Assembly: GCA_023511325.1 (NCBI GenBank) | Contig: JAIMBU010000179.1 | Span: 1-6,307, forward strand | Direction of reading: 5' to 3' | Origin: Gorillibacterium sp. | GTDB lineage: Bacteria; Bacillota; Bacilli; Paenibacillales; NBRC-103111 | Length of the DNA stretch: 6,307 bases | Shown here: piece after piece, positions 1 to 6,249 of the stretch | Layout of the letters: each line of letters opens with the position of its first letter | Numbering within the stretch: the first letter of the stretch is position 1 | Notes under the pieces: generated by a model | What the model was told of the DNA's origin: nothing | Databases searched by the model: none | The model's input: only the letters and a program-made list of their open reading frames with translations | Translations under genes and position numbers: made by a program

Positions 1-217
1 TATAGATGTGAATGCTATAGATGTGAATGCTATAGATGTGAATGCTATAGATGTGAATGCTATAGATGTGAATGCTACAGATGTGAATGCTACAGATGTG
101 AATGCTATAGATGTGAATGCTATGGATGTGAATGCTATAGATATGAATGCTACAGATGTGAATGCTACAGATGTGAATGCTATAGATGTGAATGCTATAG
201 ATGTGAATGCTATGGAA
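1..217. repeat. Tandem array of a 15-bp unit, 14 full copies plus a partial one
   Basis: The unit tatagatgtgaatgc repeats head to tail from base 1, so the array probably continues beyond the left edge. Copies 1-5, 8, 13 and 14 are identical. Copies 6, 7, 11 and 12 have taca in place of tata, copy 9 has tatg, and copy 10 has gatatg in place of gatgtg. A last partial copy (211-217) breaks off at the next repeat. All variants are transitions. The order taca-taca-tata recurs five units later (copies 6-8 and 11-13), which suggests an internal duplication of about 75 bp. One frame stays open through the array up to a TAG at 218-220, reading NA(I/T/M)DV pentapeptides. It has no ribosome site in view, and every variant changes the amino acid, so I treat the array as non-coding. 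Confidence 0.95.
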
Positions 218-220
218 TAG

Positions 221-409
221 TAAAAGCCTGCAAAAGTGCAGCAATTTCGGTCTGTTTGGCCGTGGCATCGTAAAAGCCTGCAAAAGTGCAGTTATTTCAG
301 CTTAGTTAAGCTGGGACAACGCATGGAAGGCAAAATAACTGCACTTTTGCAGGAATTGGGTAAGATCATGCTTCCTCACTAAAAAAAGATGTACAATTGC
401 AGGCTTTTT
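221..409. repeat. MITE-like nested repeat element (two forward, two inverted motif copies)
   Basis: The core motif cctgcaaaagtgcag, itself a hairpin with 5-bp arms (ctgca/tgcag) and an aaag loop, occurs forward at 227-241 and 277-291. These lie in 22-bp identical stretches at 220-241 and 270-291, a 50-bp offset. It occurs inverted at 339-353, and in a decayed inverted form at about 388-408. The inner pair forms a perfect 21-bp inverted repeat (277-297 with 333-353) around a spacer that holds a second hairpin. The outer ends pair perfectly over 12 bp (222-233 with 397-408) and at about 17 of 21 positions overall. No open reading frame lies inside. Size and symmetry suit a non-autonomous mobile element or REP-like sequence, but no clear target-site duplication is visible and I do not recognise the family. 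Confidence 0.75.
277..353. repeat. Perfect 21-bp inverted repeat with 35-bp spacer
   Basis: The left arm (277-297) begins cctgcaaaagtgcag and ends ttattt. The right arm (333-353) is its exact reverse complement. Inside the spacer, 299-314 has arms cagctta and taagctg around gt. Transcribed from either strand this would fold into a long stem with an inner hairpin. It is the best-conserved part of the repeat element at 221-409. Confidence 0.9.
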
Positions 410-410
410 T

Positions 411-731
411 CTTCCTGTCTCTGCAGTCCGCTTTCAGACATGCGCTTTTGCTAGACTTACGGAGCGATAGGCGTCCCTCCACTAAAGAGTTTTCACCAGA
501 CTACGAATTGTTTTGCAACTATAGGCGAGCTTGCCGACGATGACCACAGACCACAGACGGAGGCGGTTGATCACCTAAAAGCCTTCCTGCGGAAAGCACG
601 CATCGGAAGCATAGACGGACAGCGGATTTCGACCGCGGAAAACGCGGATACAATTAAAGAAATCTGAGAGCAATAGCGACCGGAAGTCCAAACATTCCCC
701 GCAGTTATGACTGGCTCTGAAAGGTAAGAAT
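411..731. other. Region without a recognisable gene; possible decayed coding remnant
   Basis: No intact gene is visible here on either strand. One forward frame is open from 455 to a TGA at 665-667 (about 70 codons). Its last 44 codons read like ordinary protein (…VDHLKAFLRKARIGS… …TAENADTIKEI). After that stop the same frame resumes without another stop from 677 to 724. The open stretch has no ATG, GTG or TTG start and no ribosome site, and begins just after a TAG. It could be the tail of a degraded gene separated from its start by the repeat element on its left. I recognise no family, so this is at best a weak pseudogene candidate. Confidence 0.25.
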
Positions 732-761
732 TAAGTTTAACTTATATAGTCTCGAGACTAT
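732..761. promoter_or_regulatory. Two adjacent palindromes (possible operator or RNA switch element)
   Basis: 732-744 reads taagtt-t-aactta, a perfect 13-nt palindrome around a central t. One base later, 746-761 reads atagtctcgagactat, a perfect 16-bp palindrome. The right half of the second palindrome (755-761) is also the 5' arm of the terminator that follows, so the two RNA structures cannot form together. As DNA, either palindrome could bind a dimeric repressor. The structures are seen directly; any role is inference. Confidence 0.4.
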
Positions 762-791
762 CCGGTCTCATCGGTCGGGTGGTCTTTTTTT
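755..791 (+). terminator. Rho-independent terminator upstream of the operon
   Basis: The arms agactatccg (755-764) and cgggtggtct (776-785) pair over 10 bp with two G-U pairs around an 11-nt loop. A run of seven T follows (785-791). It points in the + direction. It either closes a transcript from the left, where no intact gene is visible, or acts as an attenuator for transcription heading into the operon at 1049. It separates the repeat-rich left end from the operon. Confidence 0.7.
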
Positions 792-964
792 GCTAAATGC
801 TCAGAGACCGAGGACATTTAAGAGATGTATATTTGTACAGCAGCCGTAGAAGCCAATTTTGACCTATATTAGTTAAGATTGTCCCATAGAAGGAGTCAAC
901 AATCGAACCTATGATTATCTCATTGTCAAAATGGACGACTCGATTAATCCTCATCTGGTTTATA

Positions 965-980
965 TTGTAAGCGCATACTA
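965..980 (+). promoter_or_regulatory. Probable cre site (CcpA binding)
   Basis: ttgtaagcgcatacta fits the Bacillota catabolite-responsive consensus WTGNNARCGNWWWCAW at every position but one (t in place of a near the 3' end). It lies 9 bp upstream of a perfect TTGACA and 68 bp upstream of the start codon of the solute-binding protein gene. Carbon catabolite control of a sugar-uptake or sugar-sensing operon would be expected. From this position, upstream of the -35, the sign of the effect is not certain. Binding is inferred from the match alone. Confidence 0.5.
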
Positions 981-989
981 ATATCAGGC

Positions 990-1017
990 TTGACAAGAGG
1001 GGCAAAGGCGGTAGTGT
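990..1017 (+). promoter_or_regulatory. Candidate sigma-A promoter of the three-gene operon
   Basis: A perfect -35 hexamer ttgaca (990-995) is followed after 16 bp by tagtgt (1012-1017), a poor -10 matching 3 of 6 consensus bases. Transcription would then start near 1024, giving a leader of about 25 nt that just includes the ribosome site. No better pair was found between the terminator at 755-791 and the start codon. A weak -10 would fit a promoter that needs an activator, for example the YesN-type regulator of the operon itself. Confidence 0.35.
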
Positions 1018-1048
1018 AGAGAGACATTGAGACGAAGGGAGAAGTCTT

Positions 1049-2608
1049 ATGCAAGGGAAACCGTTAAGGAAGTCGCTTCTGATTGCATCCACTCTCTTGC
1101 TGCTTTTGGCAGCTTTAGCTTGTTCAAGTAGCCGTAATGCGGGAATGAGCGGGGAGGATGTGGACAATGGTTCATCTACGCCTACTCCAATCAAACAGGT
1201 AGAGCCGGAGGTGACATTGAAGCTTTATTTTGGCGGAGATAAGAAGGTCGCAACGGATGTAGTCTGGTCTGCTGTCAGCGAATATCTTAAGTCCAAAGGA
1301 CTAAATGTGAAATTCTCTGTCAACTTCATTCCATGGCCGGATTATCCGAGCAAGCTGCTTGTGATGGCAGCCTCCGGAGACAGGTGGGATCTGAACTTTG
1401 ATTCAGATAATTCCTTCCAACAAATGGCCTCAAGGGGTTCCTATTTGGCCTTAAATGATCTACTTCCCCAATATGCACCTCATTTATATGCAAAATATAT
1501 GGAACAAGGCACAATGGCTGCAACAACCATGGACGGGGAGATTGTAGGTCTGCCCTGGACGATCAAGATGAATCAGCGCTTCTATGCAGGGTGGCGTGTC
1601 GATCTAGCTGAGAAGGCGGGGATTTACCGGGAACTGGATTCGGTCCGCACCATCGAGGATGTTGATCTTCTTCTTCATAATCTTAGACAAGCATACCCTG
1701 AGGCAAAGCTGACGCGGACAGCTCCTTTATCGTTTTATTTGATGCGTGACGAATGGGTGGATCTGGGTTTCCACGGACTGGGCTTCTATCTTAACGACCC
1801 GCTCTTAACCGTGCGGGCAATCGAGCAGCAGCCCTTCTATTTGGAAGCTGCCTATATGAGCAAAAGGTGGTACGACGACAAGATTCTCAATCGGGATGGA
1901 TTGATCGATAAGGAAAGTGCTGCCGATCAATGGAGGAACGGAAAGCTGCTGTTCACGATCACGTCTCATGAATGGGCTTTTGTCACCGATCCGGGTTTTT
2001 CCGATCCGTCCTATCGACAGCAGATGTCGCTTCTATATCCGGATAAGAAGTATATCAACCGATCACCCATTGCCAATGTACTTGCCATCAACCGTAATTC
2101 CGAGCATGCCGACCGTGTTCTGCGCTTTCTCGATATGCTGGAGATTGACCGGACGCTGTATGATCTTGTCATCTATGGCATCGAGGGCGAGACCTATCTG
2201 CTTGATGGAGAGACCGCTGTTTATCCGGAGAAAATGAATTTTTCTACAAGCAACTATATGGATTGGGGAGGGGAGTGGGGCTTCTGGAAGCCCCAATTCA
2301 TGCGTCCGACCACAACCTATAGGAAGGGGTTCTGGGAGGAAGAAACCCGATTTGCGGAGCTACCGATTAACGTAAAATCTCCGTTCGATGGATTATTCAT
2401 CACCGACAGTGGGATTGGCAGTGAGCTTGCCAAGCGGGATCAGACCTATGAGGACCTTGGTAAAGGGATTGAATACGGAACGGTTCAAGACGTTGACAAG
2501 TCAGTTGCCCTTTATAGAGAAAAGCAGAAAAGCAATGGACTCGCTCAAATCACGAGCGAGATCCAGTTGCAAATTGATAACTACCTGGCGTCACAGTCAG
2601 CTAAATAA
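1049..2608 (+). CDS. Lipoprotein extracellular solute-binding protein, DUF3502-type
   Basis: 519-residue solute-binding protein of the ABC sugar-uptake type, expected to be anchored to the outer face of the membrane. Residues 1-24 form a lipoprotein signal: K4, R7 and K8, then a Leu/Ala-rich core, then Cys25 (LAALAC). Leu at -2 and Ala at -3 make the lipobox slightly atypical. A Ser/Gly/Thr-rich tether (26-50) leads into the ligand-binding fold. The end from about residue 440, starting SPFDGLF and ending EIQLQIDNYL, resembles the DUF3502 tail of LipO-like Paenibacillus proteins, and the length suits that group. The ATG is supported by aaggga/gggag at 1035-1041, 7 nt upstream. It is the first gene of the operon, 24 nt before the response regulator gene, with no permease or ATPase gene beside it. 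The ligand is probably an oligosaccharide or sugar, by family only. It may deliver ligand to a distant transporter or present it to the neighbouring kinase. Confidence 0.9.
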   Translation: MQGKPLRKSLLIASTLLLLLAALACSSSRNAGMSGEDVDNGSSTPTPIKQVEPEVTLKLYFGGDKKVATDVVWSAVSEYLKSKGLNVKFSVNFIPWPDYPSKLLVMAASGDRWDLNFDSDNSFQQMASRGSYLALNDLLPQYAPHLYAKYMEQGTMAATTMDGEIVGLPWTIKMNQRFYAGWRVDLAEKAGIYRELDSVRTIEDVDLLLHNLRQAYPEAKLTRTAPLSFYLMRDEWVDLGFHGLGFYLNDPLLTVRAIEQQPFYLEAAYMSKRWYDDKILNRDGLIDKESAADQWRNGKLLFTITSHEWAFVTDPGFSDPSYRQQMSLLYPDKKYINRSPIANVLAINRNSEHADRVLRFLDMLEIDRTLYDLVIYGIEGETYLLDGETAVYPEKMNFSTSNYMDWGGEWGFWKPQFMRPTTTYRKGFWEEETRFAELPINVKSPFDGLFITDSGIGSELAKRDQTYEDLGKGIEYGTVQDVDKSVALYREKQKSNGLAQITSEIQLQIDNYLASQSAK

Positions 2609-2632
2609 GGTTGTTTGTAGGGGGAAGCTTAC

Positions 2633-4270
2633 ATGCTGAGCGTTCTGATTGTGGATGATGAATATGAGATTAGAGAGGGATTGCGTAAAAGAATTCCCTG
2701 GCGCGATTACGGAATCGATACGATCTTCGTCGCGGATGATGGAGATGTGGCGCTGAAGATCGCTCAAGAGAAGAGACCCGATCTGATTGTTACCGATATC
2801 AAGATGAACCGTATGTCTGGACTCGATTTCTTAGGCGAGTTGCAGTCGATAACGGACTACAATTGGAAGGCCGTGCTTATTAGCGGGTACGACGATTTCG
2901 AACTGGTAAAACAGGCAATGAAGCTGCGTGCAATCGATTATATTCTTAAGCCGATCAATACGGATGAGCTTGAGCGGATTGTACTCAAAGCCGTTGACCT
3001 GATGGTCCAGGAGAAGCTGGATCATCATAATCAGGAGCTGATCAATAATCAGGTGCAATTTGCCGTTCCCAAGCTGCGCGAGGAGCTACTGCGCGAGATC
3101 GTCGAGAATGAGTACGATCTGTATCGTGAGACAAGAATCTCGCATCGACTGAAAGCACTGAAGCTGGACTGGATGACGGAGATGCCCATGCTGATCATGA
3201 TCGTAGAGGTCGATGATCTGAAGGCCGTCGTTAGTCAGAAAGGCTTAGCCGGTGAGAAGGAGCTGATCCTGTTCGGGATCGGTAATGTTGTCAGTCAAAC
3301 GCTGTCCGAGGACTTTTTGGCACCAACGGCACTATTCAGCGATTCAAATCAGCGCTGGGTTGCTTTACTTGGCTGCCCGGAGTCTGGCATGGTCGATCAA
3401 AGTGTCTTGTTGGCTCAGGTGTGCCTCAAGCGGATTAACGAATTTGTCAAAGTTAAGGCTAGCATCGGACTCAGCTCAACTCCCAAGGAATTAAATCATC
3501 TGCATGAGCTGGATGTTGAGTGCACGGAATGGCTGGAGCAAAAAGCACTCTACGGCGGAAATCGACTGTTCACCGAAGCGGGGGACGGGGAGGATCGAGA
3601 GAGCAGCCCCTTGTCGATTCTTGAACCCATTGAAGTCCTTGATCTTGTGAAGTATGGATCGGATGAGGAGATATCTGCATCCATGGACGGGTTTGTTAAT
3701 ATGGTAAAGTCCTGGGAGCTGGGGAGCCTGAAGGATATTCAACAGCATATTTTCAAATGGCTGATGGGCGTTTATCGGGGAGCTTCAGCAGCAGGCTGGC
3801 CGGACCGGTCATGGGAACGCGACCCGATTGCGCTTTGGGAGCAGTTGGAGCAATATGACCATTTAGAGTCGCTCAAGGAGCAGGCGGAAGCGTGTTTGTT
3901 GGTTATGGCAACTGATTTTCGCAAGCTGAGCACTTGTTCCTGCCAGATTGTGCAAGAAGCCGAGAAGATTATTCGCACAAGGTATGCCGAGAATTTGTCC
4001 TTGCAGTTGGTTGCAGACGAAGTGCATGTAACACCGGTATGGCTCAGCAAGCTGTTCAAGAAGGAGAAGGGTCAAACGTTCCTGGAGGTATTGACGGATA
4101 TCCGAATGGCCAAAGCTAAAGACATGCTGGGTGACCTCAAATATAAAATTTATCAGGTTTCTTATGAGGTCGGCTACAAAGACCCTGTTTATTTCACAAA
4201 GCTGTTCAAGAAGCAGTTGGGGGTAACACCAAAGGAATTTCGCCGACAGCGGGGAGTTGTCGATGTTTAA
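2633..4270 (+). CDS. YesN-type response regulator (receiver plus AraC-family DNA-binding domain)
   Basis: 545-residue cytoplasmic transcription factor of a two-component system. The receiver domain (about 1-125) has all key residues: acidic pocket D8/D9, phospho-acceptor Asp55 (VTDIKM), switch Ser84 (LISGYDDF) and Lys106 (LKPI). The middle part has a stretch at about 190-310 resembling the degenerate GGDEF-like domain common in this family (VALLG…, ASIGLS), with no active-site signature. The C-terminal part (about 442-540) carries two AraC-type helix-turn-helix motifs: LSLQLVADEVHVTPVWLSKLFKK, at 455 onward, and the hallmark VGYKDPVYFTKLFKKQLGVTPKEFR near the end. The start ATG follows aggggg (2619-2624) by 8 nt. 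The 3' end overlaps the kinase gene by 8 nt, so the two are translationally coupled partners. Likely targets are its own operon and transporter or glycosidase genes elsewhere; these are inferred. Confidence 0.95.
   Translation: MLSVLIVDDEYEIREGLRKRIPWRDYGIDTIFVADDGDVALKIAQEKRPDLIVTDIKMNRMSGLDFLGELQSITDYNWKAVLISGYDDFELVKQAMKLRAIDYILKPINTDELERIVLKAVDLMVQEKLDHHNQELINNQVQFAVPKLREELLREIVENEYDLYRETRISHRLKALKLDWMTEMPMLIMIVEVDDLKAVVSQKGLAGEKELILFGIGNVVSQTLSEDFLAPTALFSDSNQRWVALLGCPESGMVDQSVLLAQVCLKRINEFVKVKASIGLSSTPKELNHLHELDVECTEWLEQKALYGGNRLFTEAGDGEDRESSPLSILEPIEVLDLVKYGSDEEISASMDGFVNMVKSWELGSLKDIQQHIFKWLMGVYRGASAAGWPDRSWERDPIALWEQLEQYDHLESLKEQAEACLLVMATDFRKLSTCSCQIVQEAEKIIRTRYAENLSLQLVADEVHVTPVWLSKLFKKEKGQTFLEVLTDIRMAKAKDMLGDLKYKIYQVSYEVGYKDPVYFTKLFKKQLGVTPKEFRRQRGVVDV
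4251..4256 (+). promoter_or_regulatory. Ribosome binding site that fixes the kinase start at 4263
   Basis: ggggag sits inside the last codons of the response regulator gene. It is 6 nt upstream of the ATG at 4263 but directly adjacent to the in-frame TTG at 4257, leaving no spacing for initiation there. The ATG at 4263 is therefore the likely start, and the longest open frame overstates the kinase by two residues. Confidence 0.75.
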
Positions 4271-6047
4271 ACCTTCCTTGAAGCTCGCTTCTTCTTTTCG
4301 TAACAAGATGATCTTGATCTTTTTTGCCATTACGATCGTGCCTTTCATCCTCTTCTCCGCCTATGCCTATATGAAATCAGTCGAGGGCATTCAACAGGCC
4401 AACACGACCTTCTCGATGAGTTATTTGGAGCAGGCCAAGCTAAATGTCGAAGCTTATTTAGGCCAACTGAACGATCAAATTAATGATCTGATCGGGGATA
4501 AGATGCTGCAGCAGTTGCTGGATAAGCCACCGCAGAACGCACAGGAGGAAGAGGCTTTTGCCGTAAATATGCTGAATCTGGTGTATCAGAAAAAGAAGCA
4601 AATGGATGCCCTGCAGCTACATATTTATCCGCTCAAACCCTTGCTCTATCCGACCTATATCAGAACGATGGGTGAATCGCCAGCAATCAGCAAGGAGGCT
4701 TGGTTTCGCAATGCCAAAAACAGCGTCGTCCCCACCTGGCATTTATCCTTGAACCAAGGACCTGGCGTGAGTCCTGTGCTGATGAATGTGAAGACCTTTA
4801 CCGGTTTACACGATCGGATTCCGCGTGGATTGGTCGTGACGGATCTAGCTGATAATCATTTGAGCCGTTTTTTTTCTCCTACAAAGCGGATGGAAGGCCA
4901 GAAATTCCTGATTGTCAATGAAGAGGGACAAATTATGTTCGATTCGTCCAGCAATGAATGGACCGGCGATCAGTTGCCTTCGCGTAAGCTACTGGATATG
5001 CGCAGTGCTAACGCTGAGGGGACGGTGACACTCTCGATTTATGGTAGGAAGAATCTGATTGCCTTCGTCAGGATGGACAGTCTGCCCTGGACAATAATCA
5101 GCTTGACCCCGATGAAAGTTTTAACTGAACCGGTTTCGGAGATGAATCGCTTGCTGATCTTTTTTCTGTCGGTCTATCTGGTCTGCTCCGTTGGTGTCGT
5201 CATCTACATTACGTCTAATTTCACTCAGCCGATATTTCGACTGGTTCGGCTGATGCGGAAGCTGGAGGAGGGTGATTTCGAGCTGGTTATTCCTCATCAG
5301 ACCCGTAAGGACGAGATCGGCTGGCTTTATCGTGGATTCAGTAGCGTTGTTCGCAAGATTGAGGACCTGATTGAGCAATCTACACGTGCGGAGCGCAACA
5401 AGAAGGAATTGGAGTTTCAGGTGCTCAGCCACCAAATCAATCCGCATTTTCTGTACAATACCTTAGATTCGATCCGCTGGAAAGCCGAGAATCACGGACG
5501 CAACGACATTGGGGAAATGGTGTCGGCACTCGGGAATTTACTGCGCCTCAGCCTCAATCAGGGCAAGGACATCACGACAGTCGGCCGGGAAATCGAACAG
5601 GTCAAGGCTTATGTGCAGATTGAGCAAGCCCGCATCGGCACGCCCCTTAGGGTGCTGTATTTCTTTGATGAAGAAATGCTGGAAATGCCGTTCATGCGGC
5701 TGCTGCTTCAGCCACTTGTAGAAAATGCGATTCAGCATAGCATTCGCGGCAATTTTGAGAAGGGGAAGGTCATTCTCTCCGGCCATATGGAGGAGCGAGA
5801 TATAATCATCGAAATATCGGATAATGGCAAGGGAATTCCGCAAGCCGTGCTGCAGCAGTTGGAAATGGAAGACACGGATCAAATGGTGGGGCGACGGACT
5901 GGCGTCGGCTTGCGCAATGTCAATGAACGTCTGAAGATTTATTTCGGCAGCGAATATAAGCTTTGCATTAATACCGAAGAAGGCAAAGGAACGAAAATTA
6001 CCATTCGCCATCCGATTCTACCGGATAAGGGCGAGTCGGTATCGTAG
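4263..6047 (+). CDS. YesM-type sensor histidine kinase (dCache-like sensor, HAMP, LytS/YesM-family core)
   Basis: 594-residue membrane kinase that should phosphorylate Asp55 of the upstream regulator. Order: TM1 at about 16-36; an outside sensor region at about 38-295 with a double-Cache look (EAWF around 147, FLIVNEEGQIMFDSS, then …WTIISLTP before TM2); TM2 at about 297-319; HAMP to about 372 (DEIGWL); a short helical linker; and the His-kinase motif SHQINPHFLYNTLD, with His395 in the NPHF core as expected phospho-acceptor (His390 lies just before). The ATPase part has the N box VENAIQHS (Asn488), DNGKGIP (Asp520) and GVGLRNVNERL (547 onward). All catalytic motifs are intact. The start overlaps the regulator stop as ATGTTTAA. 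It is the last gene of the operon, followed by a terminator. The signal may be a sugar, directly or via the lipoprotein encoded by the first gene; this is inference. Confidence 0.93.
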   Translation: MFKPSLKLASSFRNKMILIFFAITIVPFILFSAYAYMKSVEGIQQANTTFSMSYLEQAKLNVEAYLGQLNDQINDLIGDKMLQQLLDKPPQNAQEEEAFAVNMLNLVYQKKKQMDALQLHIYPLKPLLYPTYIRTMGESPAISKEAWFRNAKNSVVPTWHLSLNQGPGVSPVLMNVKTFTGLHDRIPRGLVVTDLADNHLSRFFSPTKRMEGQKFLIVNEEGQIMFDSSSNEWTGDQLPSRKLLDMRSANAEGTVTLSIYGRKNLIAFVRMDSLPWTIISLTPMKVLTEPVSEMNRLLIFFLSVYLVCSVGVVIYITSNFTQPIFRLVRLMRKLEEGDFELVIPHQTRKDEIGWLYRGFSSVVRKIEDLIEQSTRAERNKKELEFQVLSHQINPHFLYNTLDSIRWKAENHGRNDIGEMVSALGNLLRLSLNQGKDITTVGREIEQVKAYVQIEQARIGTPLRVLYFFDEEMLEMPFMRLLLQPLVENAIQHSIRGNFEKGKVILSGHMEERDIIIEISDNGKGIPQAVLQQLEMEDTDQMVGRRTGVGLRNVNERLKIYFGSEYKLCINTEEGKGTKITIRHPILPDKGESVS

Positions 6048-6074
6048 TCGATCGTTAGCTGGATGGTGATCATG

Positions 6075-6108
6075 AAGGTCTGTGCAGCAGATGAGCACAG
6101 GCCTTTTT
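6075..6108 (+). terminator. Rho-independent terminator closing the operon
   Basis: The arms 6075-6085 (aaggtctgtgc) and 6095-6105 (gcacaggcctt) pair over 11 bp with one G-U pair around a 9-nt loop, followed by five T (6104-6108). It lies 27 nt after the kinase stop codon, so the operon ends here and contains exactly three genes after the start at 1049. Confidence 0.85.
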
Positions 6109-6169
6109 GGCATGGCACAACTCCGGCAGCCAGAATCAACTAGAGGATGGCTTATTAGTTGTCGGGCAA

Positions 6170-6198
6170 TTGATTAATCCATATCAAAGTCCTTTAGT
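6170..6198 (+). promoter_or_regulatory. Possible promoter after the operon
   Basis: ttgatt (6170-6175) and tttagt (6193-6198) are separated by exactly 17 bp, each matching 4 of 6 consensus bases. It would start a transcript near 6205, just ahead of the ribosome site at 6208-6216. Such matches are common by chance in AT-rich DNA. Confidence 0.25.
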
Positions 6199-6207
6199 TT
6201 AAGCACG

Positions 6208-6245
6208 AAAAGGGAGCATATCTGATGAATTTGGCCATTGAATGA
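6208..6245 (+). other. Strong ribosome site leading into a six-codon frame; possible cut-off gene start
   Basis: aaaagggag (6208-6216) lies 8 nt before an ATG at 6225. The frame reads only MNLAIE before TGA at 6243-6245. Spacing and purine run are as good as those of the three real genes. After the stop the sequence turns into gata-type repeats and then a copy of the dispersed repeat motif. This could be the 5' end of a gene broken by repeat DNA, a short leader peptide, or coincidence. Confidence 0.25.
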
Positions 6246-6249
6246 TATG

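Noticed and set aside
8..220. Open frame with NAIDV pentapeptide repeats as a pentapeptide-repeat protein
   Set aside because: The residues do not fit the A(D/N)LXX pattern of pentapeptide-repeat proteins. There is no ribosome site, and every variant is amino-acid changing. It is better explained as a DNA tandem array.
1..409. CRISPR array
   Set aside because: The 15-bp units have no spacers between them. The 22-bp repeats at 220 and 270 occur only twice in direct orientation and then inverted, which is not CRISPR architecture.
381..410. Rho-independent terminator (a-run, then t-run)
   Set aside because: Only A-T-rich arms (aaaaaaag with ctttttt) pair, with no GC-rich stem. The t-run is part of the decayed inverted repeat motif.
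793..1194. 133-codon frame on the - strand across the operon promoter
   Set aside because: It overlaps the start of the solute-binding protein and the regulatory region, has no recognisable domain and no good ribosome site. Treated as a chance frame.
1049..2608. Assigning a specific sugar ligand to the binding protein
   Set aside because: The family binds varied sugars and no ligand-defining residues or metabolic neighbour genes are present in the window.
3863..4348. 161-codon frame on the - strand
   Set aside because: It is antisense to the conserved AraC-type domain and the start of the kinase. The + strand reading has clear motifs, so this is a shadow.
5538..6011. 157-codon frame on the - strand
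   Set aside because: It lies opposite the ATPase domain of the kinase, whose motifs are intact on the + strand.
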